This document shows, in pieces, positions 27,389 to 36,597 of a stretch of DNA of 64,000 bases. The number at the start of each line of letters is the position of its first letter. The first letter of the stretch is position 1. A program made the position numbers and the translations under genes. Under the pieces are notes generated by a model, which ran no database searches, was not told where the DNA came from, and worked only from the letters and a program-made list of their open reading frames with translations. Source of the DNA: Bacteroidota bacterium (GTDB taxonomy: Bacteria > Bacteroidota > Bacteroidia > Flavobacteriales_E > Vicingaceae); contig JABFGJ010000001.1 in NCBI GenBank assembly GCA_013112545.1, positions 310,001 through 374,000 on the forward strand, given 5' to 3'.

Positions 27389-28936
27389 CTAATTTTTTAG
27401 CTCAAGTTTTTCTGCTTTCATCTTCAATTCTTTCAATCTTTCTTGTTTTACTGGCTCTCTTCTTTGCTTTGCAGATTTTGTAAAGTACTTATGCTGAGTC
27501 AAGAAGCCAATATTCATGTTTATCCATGTTTTTTCATCGGTTCCAATTTTTCCAAACTCGATTAATTCTTGCCTAAGTGTTTCTGCAATTGGATAAAAAT
27601 CTCCTCGTCCAAGGTAATCTAAATCAGAATCACACATAATTTCTTCCAAGTGATTCTTTGGGTTTTGGGGAATTTTTGTCGATTCTATTAATTCAATCAC
27701 CTGTTCTATTTGTGGTTCGGTATAACCAAAAGAAGGAAGCATCTCTTTAGCCAGTTTCGCTCCAATTGGTTCGTTACTTTCATAAGAATCAATAAAACCA
27801 GCATCATGATACAAAGCTGCGGTTTTTAATAAATAAAGCTCTTCCCCTTTAACTCCTTCCCAAATTGCTAATCTTTCAACAGCCTCGCAAACATCCATTG
27901 TGTGGTGAATCCCGTGATAATGCAGTCCATCAGGCAAATCACCAGCCAACCTTTTTACAATATATTTTTCAGCGTTTCTATAATTTATATTGCTGTATAA
28001 TTTAAGGTTGACATAATGCCAGAATGCTTCATTTGGAGTAACTCCGTCTTCATTTTCAGATAGCTCAGGTTTAATCGCATGTACAAAATACATGTCAATT
28101 TCTCCTTTGTTTTTAGCGTTTACCTTTCCACGATATTCTGTAATAAAAAACTCAGCTATTGCCTCATAAGTTGTTTCTGAAATGTTCACTTTTCCTACCT
28201 CTCCTGCAGCTTCCATGTGTGCAGCAACATTAACCGTATCACCCCAAATGTCGTAAGCAAACCTTTTAATACCTACTACTCCAGCAATCAAATCTCCTGA
28301 ATGAATTCCAATCCTAATTTCCCACGGAGTTTCACCCATTTCAATCTTTTTTTGCTTGATATCGCTCATTGCTCGTTGTATTTCAAGAGCTGCAAGGGTT
28401 GTGTCTATGGCATTACTTTTATTTCTAATTGGTACACCTCCTGCACACATGTAGGCATCACCAATCGTTTTTATCTTTTCTACATTGTATTTATTCACTA
28501 TTTCATCAAACTTGATAAAGTAGCTATCTAACTCAGCTACTAAATCTTGTGGAGAATAAGATTCTGCCACTTTAGTAAATCCTTTGAAGTCGGTAAACAT
28601 AACCGTCGCTTTTCGGTAGTGTCTCGCTTTAGCCTTTCCTTTGTTTTTCAATTCGTCGGCCATTTCTCTGGGAAGAATGTTTAACAGCAATTTTTCTGTT
28701 TTTTCTTTTTCTTCTTCCAAAAGCTTTTTTTGCCTTTCTACTTTTTCTTTTTGCTTTATAATTTCAATGGTTCGTTGTTTAACTTGAGATTCTAAAAGGT
28801 CTTTCTGTTTTTGAACTCGTCGAATTCTATCTCTATAAAAAAGGTAAACACCAATCAAAATAACTAATAGCAAAAACAAACTTGTCCAAAAACTAAATGA
28901 CATTGTAGTTGCCTCATGTAAATAAATAAACCCCAT
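27389..28936 (-). CDS. membrane class III cyclase fused to an HD domain
   Basis: A 515-aa signalling enzyme: one membrane helix (about 13-33), a long coiled coil ending in the cyclase-transducer-like LLLNILPREMADELK (about 83-97), a class III nucleotidyl cyclase domain (about 105-290), and an HD domain (about 330-470; HHTMDV, LYHD at 377-378, CDSDLDYLG). The metal-binding Asp116 and Asp160 and the adenine-selecting Lys156 and Asp229 point to cAMP rather than cGMP. However, the position of the transition-state Arg is His240 (NVAAHMEA). The HD half may degrade a nucleotide or act as a regulator. It is the last gene of the fibre operon, 1 nt after the PorE-like gene. Whether it is catalytically competent cannot be told by eye. 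Confidence 0.88.
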   Translation of the reverse strand: MGFIYLHEATTMSFSFWTSLFLLLVILIGVYLFYRDRIRRVQKQKDLLESQVKQRTIEIIKQKEKVERQKKLLEEEKEKTEKLLLNILPREMADELKNKGKAKARHYRKATVMFTDFKGFTKVAESYSPQDLVAELDSYFIKFDEIVNKYNVEKIKTIGDAYMCAGGVPIRNKSNAIDTTLAALEIQRAMSDIKQKKIEMGETPWEIRIGIHSGDLIAGVVGIKRFAYDIWGDTVNVAAHMEAAGEVGKVNISETTYEAIAEFFITEYRGKVNAKNKGEIDMYFVHAIKPELSENEDGVTPNEAFWHYVNLKLYSNINYRNAEKYIVKRLAGDLPDGLHYHGIHHTMDVCEAVERLAIWEGVKGEELYLLKTAALYHDAGFIDSYESNEPIGAKLAKEMLPSFGYTEPQIEQVIELIESTKIPQNPKNHLEEIMCDSDLDYLGRGDFYPIAETLRQELIEFGKIGTDEKTWINMNIGFLTQHKYFTKSAKQRREPVKQERLKELKMKAEKLELKN

Positions 28937-28937
28937 G

Positions 28938-31900
28938 TTAACGTAATGTTTTTAAAATCTTAAATTCTGTTCTACGATTTAAATAATGGTCGTCGTTATT
29001 ACATTCCTTAGATTCACAATCTACAATAGGATTTAACATGCCAGAATAATTACCTATAATCCTTTCTCTAGGAAAACCATTTCTAACCAAGTAGCGAATG
29101 ACTTGATTTGTTCGTTGTTTAGACAACCAAATGTTGTATTCTTTTGAACCCCTATTGTCTGTGTAGGAATGAACTTCAAGCATTTGGGTGGCATCTTTAT
29201 ATTCTGAAATTATTCTTTGCAAAATTGGTCTATCAACTGGTCTTACCTCAGTGCTATCAAAACGATAATGAATAGCCACATCTTTCAAATCAGTTCGATC
29301 AATATCTAAGTCTAAAACGTAATGGTCTCTTGCTTCTGCTAATAAAATTTCGTTATTATCTATTGAAAGAGAAGAGTATTTAAATTGCCCGAAGCGATTT
29401 CTAATGGTTTTATCTATCACGCGATTATTTTTATCTAAAGTAACCAACTGGAATGGATCGTCTTCATCCTCTATCTTATAAATGTAATTAACATCCTTTT
29501 TTAATTTTTCGAAGGTGAAATTTCCTTTTTTATCCGTTTCGGTAACAGCCAATAATTCGCCTTCTTCATTATAAACAAACACTTTCATTTTCGATTTAAA
29601 ATCACCTGGCAATTTTTGGTAAACAAGTCCAGTAACATCTTGGGTTAAATCCACATCTTCTACTACTACATCCTCAATTGCCAAAGGTTCAAATTGTGCT
29701 ATTTGATAAGTTAGTTTTTTATAACTGAAAGAGCCATTCTTGTTTAAAGTCGCAAGTTCTAATATTTTATTATTTTCATCTAAAAAGGCCATATTCATGG
29801 TTTCACCCTCTTCTTTCAATTTAAAAGCATAATTTTTATCTGCATCTAATTTTTCAAAATTAAACCTTCCTCGAGAATCCGTTAATACTGAATCAACAAT
29901 AGTTCCTTCATTGTCTAGTGCATAAACTGTAATTCCTTTTTCAAAATCACCAGGTAGTTTTTTATACACTTGTCCTGCAATTTTAATAATTAACGGAACA
30001 ATATTTTCTTCTCGCTCTTGTATTAACTTATACTCATCAAAGGGTAGAGAATTAAATACATATTTACCATTTTTAAGTTGAGATATCAAATATAAAGGGT
30101 CGCCTTTAGAGTCTAAAGTATAAACTAAAGACTCATATAATATATCTCCTTCCAATTCTGGAAATTCGATGTAATAGGTATCGTCAAACTCTAATTTATT
30201 AAACTGAAATTCGCCTTTGTTGTTGGTGTAAACTGTACCTATTAGCTGATTAAGTGCATTATAAATATTAACTCTTAAAGCTTTTAATGGTAAGCCTTTG
30301 TGTTCAATTCTAGCAATCATGGCAGTGATGCCATTGTTTCTAGCTTCTATCGTTTTTAAACTGGCATCTAAGGTATTTGATATCGCATAAACCCCTTCTC
30401 CATCGGGACTTATCACTTCGTAAACCCTACCAAATTTATTTTCTAAAGCAAGGTTTAATCCTGGGTCAAGTTCTTTCAGTTGAATTAAGTAATCTTCGGT
30501 ATTGCCTAGTTTTTCAAAGTTAAAATATCCGAATTGGTCGGTAAAAGCAGAATCCACAACCAATCCCTCTTTGGTAGTTAAATAAACCATGACTTGCTTA
30601 GAAAAATCGCCAGGTAGCTTTTTATAAACACGGCCCAAGAATTGAAATCCATCAACAAAGCTGGTGTCTGCCTCTTCTTCTTCTTGTAAGGCCAAAAACT
30701 CTTCTGTAGGCAAAACTTGAAAAGTAAACTTGCCAGACTTTAATTGATTTAACAGGCGTAATTTATTACCCATTTTATCGGTTATAAAAAGCCTTCCATC
30801 GTTTTTAAACTTTTCATCTTGTTCTTCTATTCTAACAAAAAATTCTTCTTTATAGGGCAATTGTTTAAAATGGAATTGCCCTATGCTATCGGTATATTTT
30901 ATATAAACAATTGAATCTTTTTGGTTTAAAAGCAACACCTTTACGTTTTCTTTGGGTAGTCCTTTGTATTCATAAACACCGTGAATATCAACATAAAGCT
31001 TAGGTGCTTGTTTGGTAAAACGATATAAATCATCGGCTCCTTTTCCACCTTCGCGGTTAGAAGCGTAAAATCCAGTGCTGTCTGTCACAAAATAAATGCT
31101 AAAATCATCTCTGTTGGAGTTGATTGGGCTTTTCATGTTTTTTGGAGATTGCCATGTTTCATTGAAAACGGCATACATGATATCCAGGCCGCCATAACCA
31201 GCAAAACCATCCGATGAAAAATAGAGGGTGTTATTCCGATAATAGGGAAACACTTCATTTTTAGGGGTGTTGATATTTTTTCCTAAATTCTGTGGTTTAG
31301 ACCATTGGTTATTTTCCCAATTGCTACGATATAAATCAAATCCACCTTGTCCTCCAGGCATATCCGAAGCAAAATAGAGTGTTTTACCACTGTCTGCTAA
31401 ATGGCCTTGGCAGACAGAATATTCATCTGAATTAAAGGGGAATGGTTTAAAATTTTTCCACTTATCATTTTCATAGTCAGCCGTGTACATTTTCATGCGG
31501 TTTAAAAAATCTTTGCCCCGCATTTGATTGTCAATTCTAGTAATAATCAATTTGGTTTCTTGCTCATTGATAGACAATGGTCCATCGTGATATTCTGTGT
31601 TTAATAGTCCAGAAACCATTTTTATTTTCAGCTTTTCGTCAGACTTTATTTCGCTGCTATCAAACTCATACATCGAATAATAAGGGCTTCCATCCCAGGA
31701 AGAAGCTTCGGGTGAGTTTTGATTTATATCTCTATTTGATGTAAAGTAAACGAGGTTTTTAAAGAGCACCAAGCCATATTCCGACAAGGGAGAATTCAAA
31801 TCAGATTCTACTCCACTTTTAAATTCTTTTGGTTCTTTTTCCCAAGTATTAATTTCGTCAATCGATTGTAGCATAATGTTGCCAAGAAATTCATTTTCGG

Positions 31901-32282
31901 ATAATTCGGCGAATTTTAAAAATTGATTTTTGGCTGCGGCCAGTTTACCATTTGCTTTTAGTGCTTGTCCATAATACAAATAGTCTTCTGCTTGAACAGA
32001 ATCTGAGTTAACTGTTAACACATAATACAATTCGGCATTTTCATAATCCCTGATTTTTCGAAAAGAATTAGCGAGGTATTTTACTGGTAAATAAGCTTTA
32101 TCGTCAATTTTTCTAGCTTTTTTAAAAAAGTCTATGGCTTCTACAAAGTTTTGCATTTCGTATAATGCGATTCCTTTTTCTAATTTTTTATTTTGCCCAT
32201 TAGTGAAGCTAAGGAGGCAAGTTAAACTAAGCAGTATGCTAAACTTTAGAATATTTAAATATGAAGGAAATAGCTTTTTCAA
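28938..32282 (-). CDS. PorE-like OmpA-family protein with five internal repeats
   Basis: An 1114-aa envelope protein. In order: signal peptide (about 1-29), TPR repeats (about 33-140), a PD40/WD40-type beta-propeller (about 165-425), five carboxypeptidase-regulatory-like modules, and a C-terminal OmpA peptidoglycan-binding domain (about 995-1114; HYRFDSTEV, SYTDNRGSKEYNIWLSKQR, NRRTEFK). TPR-propeller-CRD-OmpA is the layout of T9SS component PorE, which has one CRD; here the modules begin near residues 435, 548, 658, 771 and 888. Three contain KLPGDF and all have a GxFxFxKL-type strand. The start codon is TTG at 32282, 6 nt after the PorP/SprF stop, because a TAA lies just upstream in frame. 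It may anchor the SprF-type complex to peptidoglycan. Confidence 0.86.
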   Translation of the reverse strand: MKKLFPSYLNILKFSILLSLTCLLSFTNGQNKKLEKGIALYEMQNFVEAIDFFKKARKIDDKAYLPVKYLANSFRKIRDYENAELYYVLTVNSDSVQAEDYLYYGQALKANGKLAAAKNQFLKFAELSENEFLGNIMLQSIDEINTWEKEPKEFKSGVESDLNSPLSEYGLVLFKNLVYFTSNRDINQNSPEASSWDGSPYYSMYEFDSSEIKSDEKLKIKMVSGLLNTEYHDGPLSINEQETKLIITRIDNQMRGKDFLNRMKMYTADYENDKWKNFKPFPFNSDEYSVCQGHLADSGKTLYFASDMPGGQGGFDLYRSNWENNQWSKPQNLGKNINTPKNEVFPYYRNNTLYFSSDGFAGYGGLDIMYAVFNETWQSPKNMKSPINSNRDDFSIYFVTDSTGFYASNREGGKGADDLYRFTKQAPKLYVDIHGVYEYKGLPKENVKVLLLNQKDSIVYIKYTDSIGQFHFKQLPYKEEFFVRIEEQDEKFKNDGRLFITDKMGNKLRLLNQLKSGKFTFQVLPTEEFLALQEEEEADTSFVDGFQFLGRVYKKLPGDFSKQVMVYLTTKEGLVVDSAFTDQFGYFNFEKLGNTEDYLIQLKELDPGLNLALENKFGRVYEVISPDGEGVYAISNTLDASLKTIEARNNGITAMIARIEHKGLPLKALRVNIYNALNQLIGTVYTNNKGEFQFNKLEFDDTYYIEFPELEGDILYESLVYTLDSKGDPLYLISQLKNGKYVFNSLPFDEYKLIQEREENIVPLIIKIAGQVYKKLPGDFEKGITVYALDNEGTIVDSVLTDSRGRFNFEKLDADKNYAFKLKEEGETMNMAFLDENNKILELATLNKNGSFSYKKLTYQIAQFEPLAIEDVVVEDVDLTQDVTGLVYQKLPGDFKSKMKVFVYNEEGELLAVTETDKKGNFTFEKLKKDVNYIYKIEDEDDPFQLVTLDKNNRVIDKTIRNRFGQFKYSSLSIDNNEILLAEARDHYVLDLDIDRTDLKDVAIHYRFDSTEVRPVDRPILQRIISEYKDATQMLEVHSYTDNRGSKEYNIWLSKQRTNQVIRYLVRNGFPRERIIGNYSGMLNPIVDCESKECNNDDHYLNRRTEFKILKTLR
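29520..30985 (-). repeat. five tandem ~113-codon modules in the PorE-like gene
   Basis: Modules begin at about codons 435, 548, 658, 771 and 888, a period of 110 to 117 codons. Each has a VYxKLPGDF- or GLP-type opening, a TDxxGxFxFEKL-type strand and most end in a linker with GKFTFQVLP- or GKYVFNSLP-like text. The repeats are diverged at DNA level and so are likely old. Confidence 0.75.
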
Positions 32283-32288
32283 ACGTTG

Positions 32289-33212
32289 TTAAAAATATCG
32301 AGGTGAAACGGATCTTGATTTAAATAAATTAAAGTCATATCCAATAAAAATTTCATGTGAGCCACCGTTTTCGCGACTCAATTGAGTTAAAGAAATATCG
32401 TAAGAATAACCAATACGCAAATACTTGTCAATGTTATATTCTATAATGGCTACACCGCCATAACCTCTTCTATAGGTTAATCCTAACCATAATTTATTGT
32501 TCAGCAATACACTTGCATTTAAATCTAAAAATGCTGGTTTGTTATTTGCTGTTTTTAACAACATGGAAGGTTTAAAAACAACATAACGATTAATTTTAAA
32601 TGCTCTTCCTGCAGTTATAATGGCTTGTGCTTCTTGTCTCGATGTGCTTTCGATGTTCACATTATCTGACTGTATGCCCAATTTCCCTTGGTTTAGATGA
32701 GTAAACTCTACGCCGATATAGTTCTGTTTGTCGTAGTAATACATTCCATAGTCAAACGAGGGAACCATATAGGTTTCAGTGCCATTGTTGACAAGGCCAT
32801 TGGTTTCCTTGTATTCGATATCATCCCAATTAAATTGATAGTTATAGATGCTGGCTCTTAATCCAAAAGCCAATCGACCTCTGGCTATTCTAATGCTGTA
32901 AGCATAGTCACCAGAAACAACTACAGTACTTTTGGGGCCGATAACATCTTTAACAGCTTGAAAACCAAAGCCCATTTTCTTATCTCTAGTAGGTGCATGA
33001 ATAGCGAAGGATTGAGTTTTTGGCGCGCCTTCAAAGCCAACCCATTGTGTTCGATGTACAGCAGCCGCACTCAGCATTCCTCTTGAGCCGGCATAAGCAG
33101 GGTTTATGCCTAAGGGATTAAAGAAGTATTGATTGAACTGAGGGTCTTGTTGTCCTTTTAAAACACAAGGTAAAACCAACACGATAATCAATATGTATTT
33201 TTTAAATTTCAT
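32289..33212 (-). CDS. PorP/SprF-family T9SS outer-membrane protein
   Basis: A 307-aa outer-membrane beta-barrel of the PorP/SprF family. The signal peptide ends about residue 20 (LKGQ). It is followed directly by the family signature QDPQFNQYFFNPLGINPAYAG and HRTQWVGFEGAPKTQSF, then alternating barrel strands, ending YDFNLF near the C-terminus. In Flavobacterium johnsoniae, SprF is needed to export SprB, and related PorP/SprF proteins serve other type B cargo. The gene right before it (1 nt gap) encodes a type B cargo, and a PorE-like gene follows 6 nt later. This is therefore a dedicated accessory set, not the core T9SS, whose genes are absent here. Confidence 0.94.
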   Translation of the reverse strand: MKFKKYILIIVLVLPCVLKGQQDPQFNQYFFNPLGINPAYAGSRGMLSAAAVHRTQWVGFEGAPKTQSFAIHAPTRDKKMGFGFQAVKDVIGPKSTVVVSGDYAYSIRIARGRLAFGLRASIYNYQFNWDDIEYKETNGLVNNGTETYMVPSFDYGMYYYDKQNYIGVEFTHLNQGKLGIQSDNVNIESTSRQEAQAIITAGRAFKINRYVVFKPSMLLKTANNKPAFLDLNASVLLNNKLWLGLTYRRGYGGVAIIEYNIDKYLRIGYSYDISLTQLSRENGGSHEIFIGYDFNLFKSRSVSPRYF

Positions 33213-33213
33213 T

Positions 33214-33945
33214 TTATCTAGTTAATTCGATCCATCCTTTTTCTATAACTCCTGAAGCTTCGAAGACAAAGAAATAAGTGTCGGATGGCGAATTGCCTCC
33301 ACTTAAATTTTGGCCACTCCAAACTACGTTATTATTATTATAATTTGTTGCTTTATATATTCTATTTCCTAACCTGTTAAAAATATTTACTTCATTTTCT
33401 GGAAAAGCTTCAATGTTGTCAATTACCCATTTGTCGTTTATACCATCGGCATTGGGTGTAATTCCAGAGTAAAATTTGAGGATACAAGGTTCATTGCTAA
33501 TGGTGCCAACAGTAAAGTTATAATTCTGACTTGTACAATTATCACTTGATGTAATTTGAACGAAATATTCGCCAGCACCTAAATTTCCATTAAAGCTTCC
33601 TGTTTTACCATTGCTCCAGAGTATGGTATAAGGCCCTGAGCAGCCTGTGATGTTCTCAATTCGTGCAAAACCATTATTTTGCCCAATACAAGAGGCGGGT
33701 TCTACAGTAATGTCATAAAATATTAAGTCTTGAATTCGAACAGGTTGTTGAAATCCTTGGGTATAGAAGTAAGGCGCATTGTCCAAAGTTTGAATGACTG
33801 TTTCCCCAATGGTTGAAGTGACAATAGTATTGCCATTGCTGCCTTCGCTACCAGTAACACCAATTACGGAGCGATCTATTTCTTGGGCCAAAGCACTAAA
33901 TGAAACAAGAGTAAGAAAAATGGATATATAATTTATTACTTTCAT
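33214..33945 (-). CDS. mini-SprB-like protein with T9SS type B domain
   Basis: A 243-aa exported protein. Signal peptide (about 1-20, SALAQ). An N-terminal beta domain follows, with TSTIGETVIQTL and FYTQGFQQP, found at the start of many Bacteroidota surface proteins. Next comes one SprB-type repeat (about 82-150: CIGQNNGFARIENITGC, YTILWSNGKTG, LGAGEYFVQITSSDNCTS), and then a type B sorting domain (about 158-243: FYSGITPNADGINDKWVI, VNIFNRLGNRIYKA). It is a tiny counterpart of the giant adhesin SprB, and its stop is 1 nt before the PorP/SprF gene. It probably depends on that protein for export and might cap or anchor the fibres encoded upstream; that last point is inference. Confidence 0.85.
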   Translation of the reverse strand: MKVINYISIFLTLVSFSALAQEIDRSVIGVTGSEGSNGNTIVTSTIGETVIQTLDNAPYFYTQGFQQPVRIQDLIFYDITVEPASCIGQNNGFARIENITGCSGPYTILWSNGKTGSFNGNLGAGEYFVQITSSDNCTSQNYNFTVGTISNEPCILKFYSGITPNADGINDKWVIDNIEAFPENEVNIFNRLGNRIYKATNYNNNNVVWSGQNLSGGNSPSDTYFFVFEASGVIEKGWIELTR

Positions 33946-33947
33946 TA

Positions 33948-34400
33948 TTAGTCTATTGTAATGTTTGGAAATGTTAAACCACTTACGGAAGTAACGCCTC
34001 CTTGAATTGTTAAAAGCTTAACAGAGCCTAGATTATCAATCACATCACCGTGAATTATTAAAGTTCCATTATTTGTAAAATTCGAAAACCTACTTAGTGT
34101 TAAATCACCATAAACAGTTAAGGTAACTCCTGAGTTTATTCGTAAGGTTTGAGCAAGGATTGTATTTGTCAAATCTCTACATTCAAAATCAATATCTACT
34201 TTACTAGCTGTTAATAAACTCTGACCAACAACCGCATCCTTATTCATATCTGGAAAACCATTAGACCATCTTGCAGCATTAGACCAATTCCCATTAGTGC
34301 CTGGACTTGAATATAATGTAGATTGAGCCATTACACCAATAGAAATTTGACAAAGAGAAAGCAAAAAAAACGGCTTCAAATTTTTCATTTTTCTATTCAT
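33948..34400 (-). CDS. small secreted beta-rich protein
   Basis: A 150-aa protein I do not recognise as a named family. It has a signal peptide (about 1-25, GVMAQ), then [14 protein letters not shown], which resembles the start of Bacteroidota surface proteins with a G8- or beta-helix-like repeat. Short strands follow, such as [23 protein letters not shown] and LLTIQGG, that suggest a small parallel beta-helix. It has no sorting domain. Its start overlaps the end of the 734-aa fibre gene by 8 nt (a second ATG at 34388 is possible), and the mini-SprB gene begins 2 nt after its stop. An assembly factor or minor subunit is a guess from position. Confidence 0.7.
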   Translation of the reverse strand: MNRKMKNLKPFFLLSLCQISIGVMAQSTLYSSPGTNGNWSNAARWSNGFPDMNKDAVVGQSLLTASKVDIDFECRDLTNTILAQTLRINSGVTLTVYGDLTLSRFSNFTNNGTLIIHGDVIDNLGSVKLLTIQGGVTSVSGLTFPNITID

Positions 34401-36597
34401 TTATTTTCATTTTAAATACCCAAGTTCCACCTTCTCTTCTTTCAAAAGAAAGATCGTTTCCGTCTCTTATAATTCTCCATGTACCGTTTGTTGTTGGATC
34501 TCCAAAATAGAATGCATCTCCAGAGCCTGTTTCTATGTCTCCTGCAACATCAAGCTTTGAAGATATAGTTGAGTTCCCAATTCCAACGTTGCCTGATCCA
34601 TCGATTCTCATGCGTTCGGTGTAGGTTGGATTATAATCAACCGAAGTGTTTTCTGTTCTAAAGGCTAATCCATCTGCTGTACCTCCCACATCCATGTATG
34701 CCAAAGAACCAGTATGAGAGAGTTTTATGTGATCCCATTCAGCGGCATTATAAAAACCAATTCCAGCTTGGGCACGAATTTCGCCCAACACGTCTAATTT
34801 ATAAGAAGGGTCTGTTTTACCTATTCCAACATTGCCATCTGAATCTATTCTCATTCTTTCTGTGGTTGTACTTGCACCATCCGCAGTGGTGTGAAACTGA
34901 ATTCTACCAGGTAAATCTCCTGTTCCAGTAGCTGCATCCATTTCTATTGAAATTTTAGCTATTGCACCATAAGTAGTACCATCATGAGCAAAAGCGGTAA
35001 CCTGACCTACTATATCATTTTGAACAACTGCGGCTTCTGAACCCTCTGTACCTCTTGCTTTGGAAAAAGCTAGGCTTGCATTTTCCGACAAAGCACTTGC
35101 ATAGCTGTTGATTCTTGCAGCAACTTCTCCGGTTCCTGCTAGTGTTAATTTAGCTGAAGGGCTTTCTGTGCCAATGGCTACCTTACCAGATGAATCTATT
35201 AACATGTTTGGGGTGTTGAAGGTATTCTGAGTAAAAAATCGAATTTGATCTGAGTAATTATTATCATTGGTGCCATATAAGTTAATACCTGCGCCATTAT
35301 TTAAAGCTGTATCTGCTCTTATCACTAGAATATTTCTAGTTGCTAATGTTGAGTTATAAATTACTGACCTGCTTACTCCCTCAAGTGAAAGTGAACCCTT
35401 CACATGCAAGTCAGTTTCAGGAGAAGCAGTTCCGATACCGACCTTTCCTATTGTATAATTAATAGAAGACCCAGTTGTATTCCATGGACTTGCTTCTGCA
35501 TCTTCCCAAACTGTTTTTCCAGCGCCATTTGAGGTTAGCACTTGGCCATTTGTTCCTCTTAAGCCCGGGAAAGTATAACCCGAACCATCTTTGGCAGAGT
35601 CTAATGTAAGAATACCGTGGATTTTTAGACTATCGTCAGCAAAGTTTCCATAGATTAAAGGAGTGGTGGAACTAGAGTTTTCGATAAATAATTTGTTTGA
35701 TAAATTTGTTTGAGTTGCTGCTGACTGATAACCAATAAAAATATTAGAAGATCCGTAATTTATTAAACCTGACTGATGCCCGATTGCAACATTATTATTT
35801 CCCGATGTATCAGTAAAGATTGCCCCACCCCCAAGAGTAACATTTCTAGATCCTGTTTTATTGGTGTTTAAGGCTTCTTGCCCAATTGCAACATTTGAAC
35901 CTCCAGATGTATTAAAAAACATGGATTGTTGACCAACAGCTGTATTGCCACTTCCTGTCATATTACCAAACATGGCCTTATTCCCAACAGCAACATTAGA
36001 ACCAGCATAGGTACTTTGTCCCATAGCAACTGCACCAATTGCAACATTTGAACCTCCAATATTATTTCTATTCGCCTCAATACCTATCCCTACATTTGAT
36101 TCGTATATATGCGGTGTTGTATTATCTGCTGTTCCTGCATTATTTCCTATATAAACATGTTGGCTACTAAAATTGATTCTTCCAGGTGCTTGCATTCTAA
36201 AAAGTTCTGACCCTGCAATATCAAAACGAATGATATCATCATCTGTTCCTTCTTCTACTTGTATTTTAGTGTCGCCATCGGTATCAGAAATAAGACTGCT
36301 ACCATCTACTGCTGATTGTATTTTAATCCAAGAAGGGGCTGCTGGTGTGCCGGCATTAAAATAAAAGCCCGAGGTATTGTCTATTTGAAAAATCATTAAA
36401 CCAGTAGCTGGGCCAGCAATTGCATTTTTTTGAGTTTCAGTCATTCTTGGAATAAGCATCCCTTTTTGAGTAGAAACCACATCTATCATGGCGGAGCTGT
36501 CTGGTTCAGAACCATCCGTATTAATGGAAATACTTTGAGCATATGAACCAGCATATAACCCAAATAACAAAACCAATAAATTTAGTCCTTTTTTCAT
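34393..36597 (-). CDS. fibre protein D, YadA-head-like, no S74 domain
   Basis: A 734-aa exported protein. Signal peptide (about 1-20), then the N-terminal module shared with the next two fibre genes (about 21-125: [38 protein letters not shown]). After that come seven or so 22-residue YadA-head-like repeats (about 169-292: [29 protein letters not shown]) and four GNVGIG-type beta repeats ([30 protein letters not shown] and others). It ends with a short domain ([20 protein letters not shown]) and lacks the S74 chaperone of its two relatives. About 140 nt near 34620-34760 are close to 37325-37480 in the 1120-aa gene. It overlaps that gene by 4 nt (ATGA). Role inferred: fibre subunit. Confidence 0.8.
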   Translation of the reverse strand: MKKGLNLLVLLFGLYAGSYAQSISINTDGSEPDSSAMIDVVSTQKGMLIPRMTETQKNAIAGPATGLMIFQIDNTSGFYFNAGTPAAPSWIKIQSAVDGSSLISDTDGDTKIQVEEGTDDDIIRFDIAGSELFRMQAPGRINFSSQHVYIGNNAGTADNTTPHIYESNVGIGIEANRNNIGGSNVAIGAVAMGQSTYAGSNVAVGNKAMFGNMTGSGNTAVGQQSMFFNTSGGSNVAIGQEALNTNKTGSRNVTLGGGAIFTDTSGNNNVAIGHQSGLINYGSSNIFIGYQSAATQTNLSNKLFIENSSSTTPLIYGNFADDSLKIHGILTLDSAKDGSGYTFPGLRGTNGQVLTSNGAGKTVWEDAEASPWNTTGSSINYTIGKVGIGTASPETDLHVKGSLSLEGVSRSVIYNSTLATRNILVIRADTALNNGAGINLYGTNDNNYSDQIRFFTQNTFNTPNMLIDSSGKVAIGTESPSAKLTLAGTGEVAARINSYASALSENASLAFSKARGTEGSEAAVVQNDIVGQVTAFAHDGTTYGAIAKISIEMDAATGTGDLPGRIQFHTTADGASTTTERMRIDSDGNVGIGKTDPSYKLDVLGEIRAQAGIGFYNAAEWDHIKLSHTGSLAYMDVGGTADGLAFRTENTSVDYNPTYTERMRIDGSGNVGIGNSTISSKLDVAGDIETGSGDAFYFGDPTTNGTWRIIRDGNDLSFERREGGTWVFKMKINE
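34615..34765 (-). repeat. segment shared by fibre genes D and C (copy in D)
   Basis: This stretch encodes [37 protein letters not shown] and the flanking residues. It closely matches the segment at about 37325-37480 in the neighbouring fibre gene, with scattered, mostly third-position differences, indicating duplication of the two genes or gene conversion between them. Confidence 0.8.
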
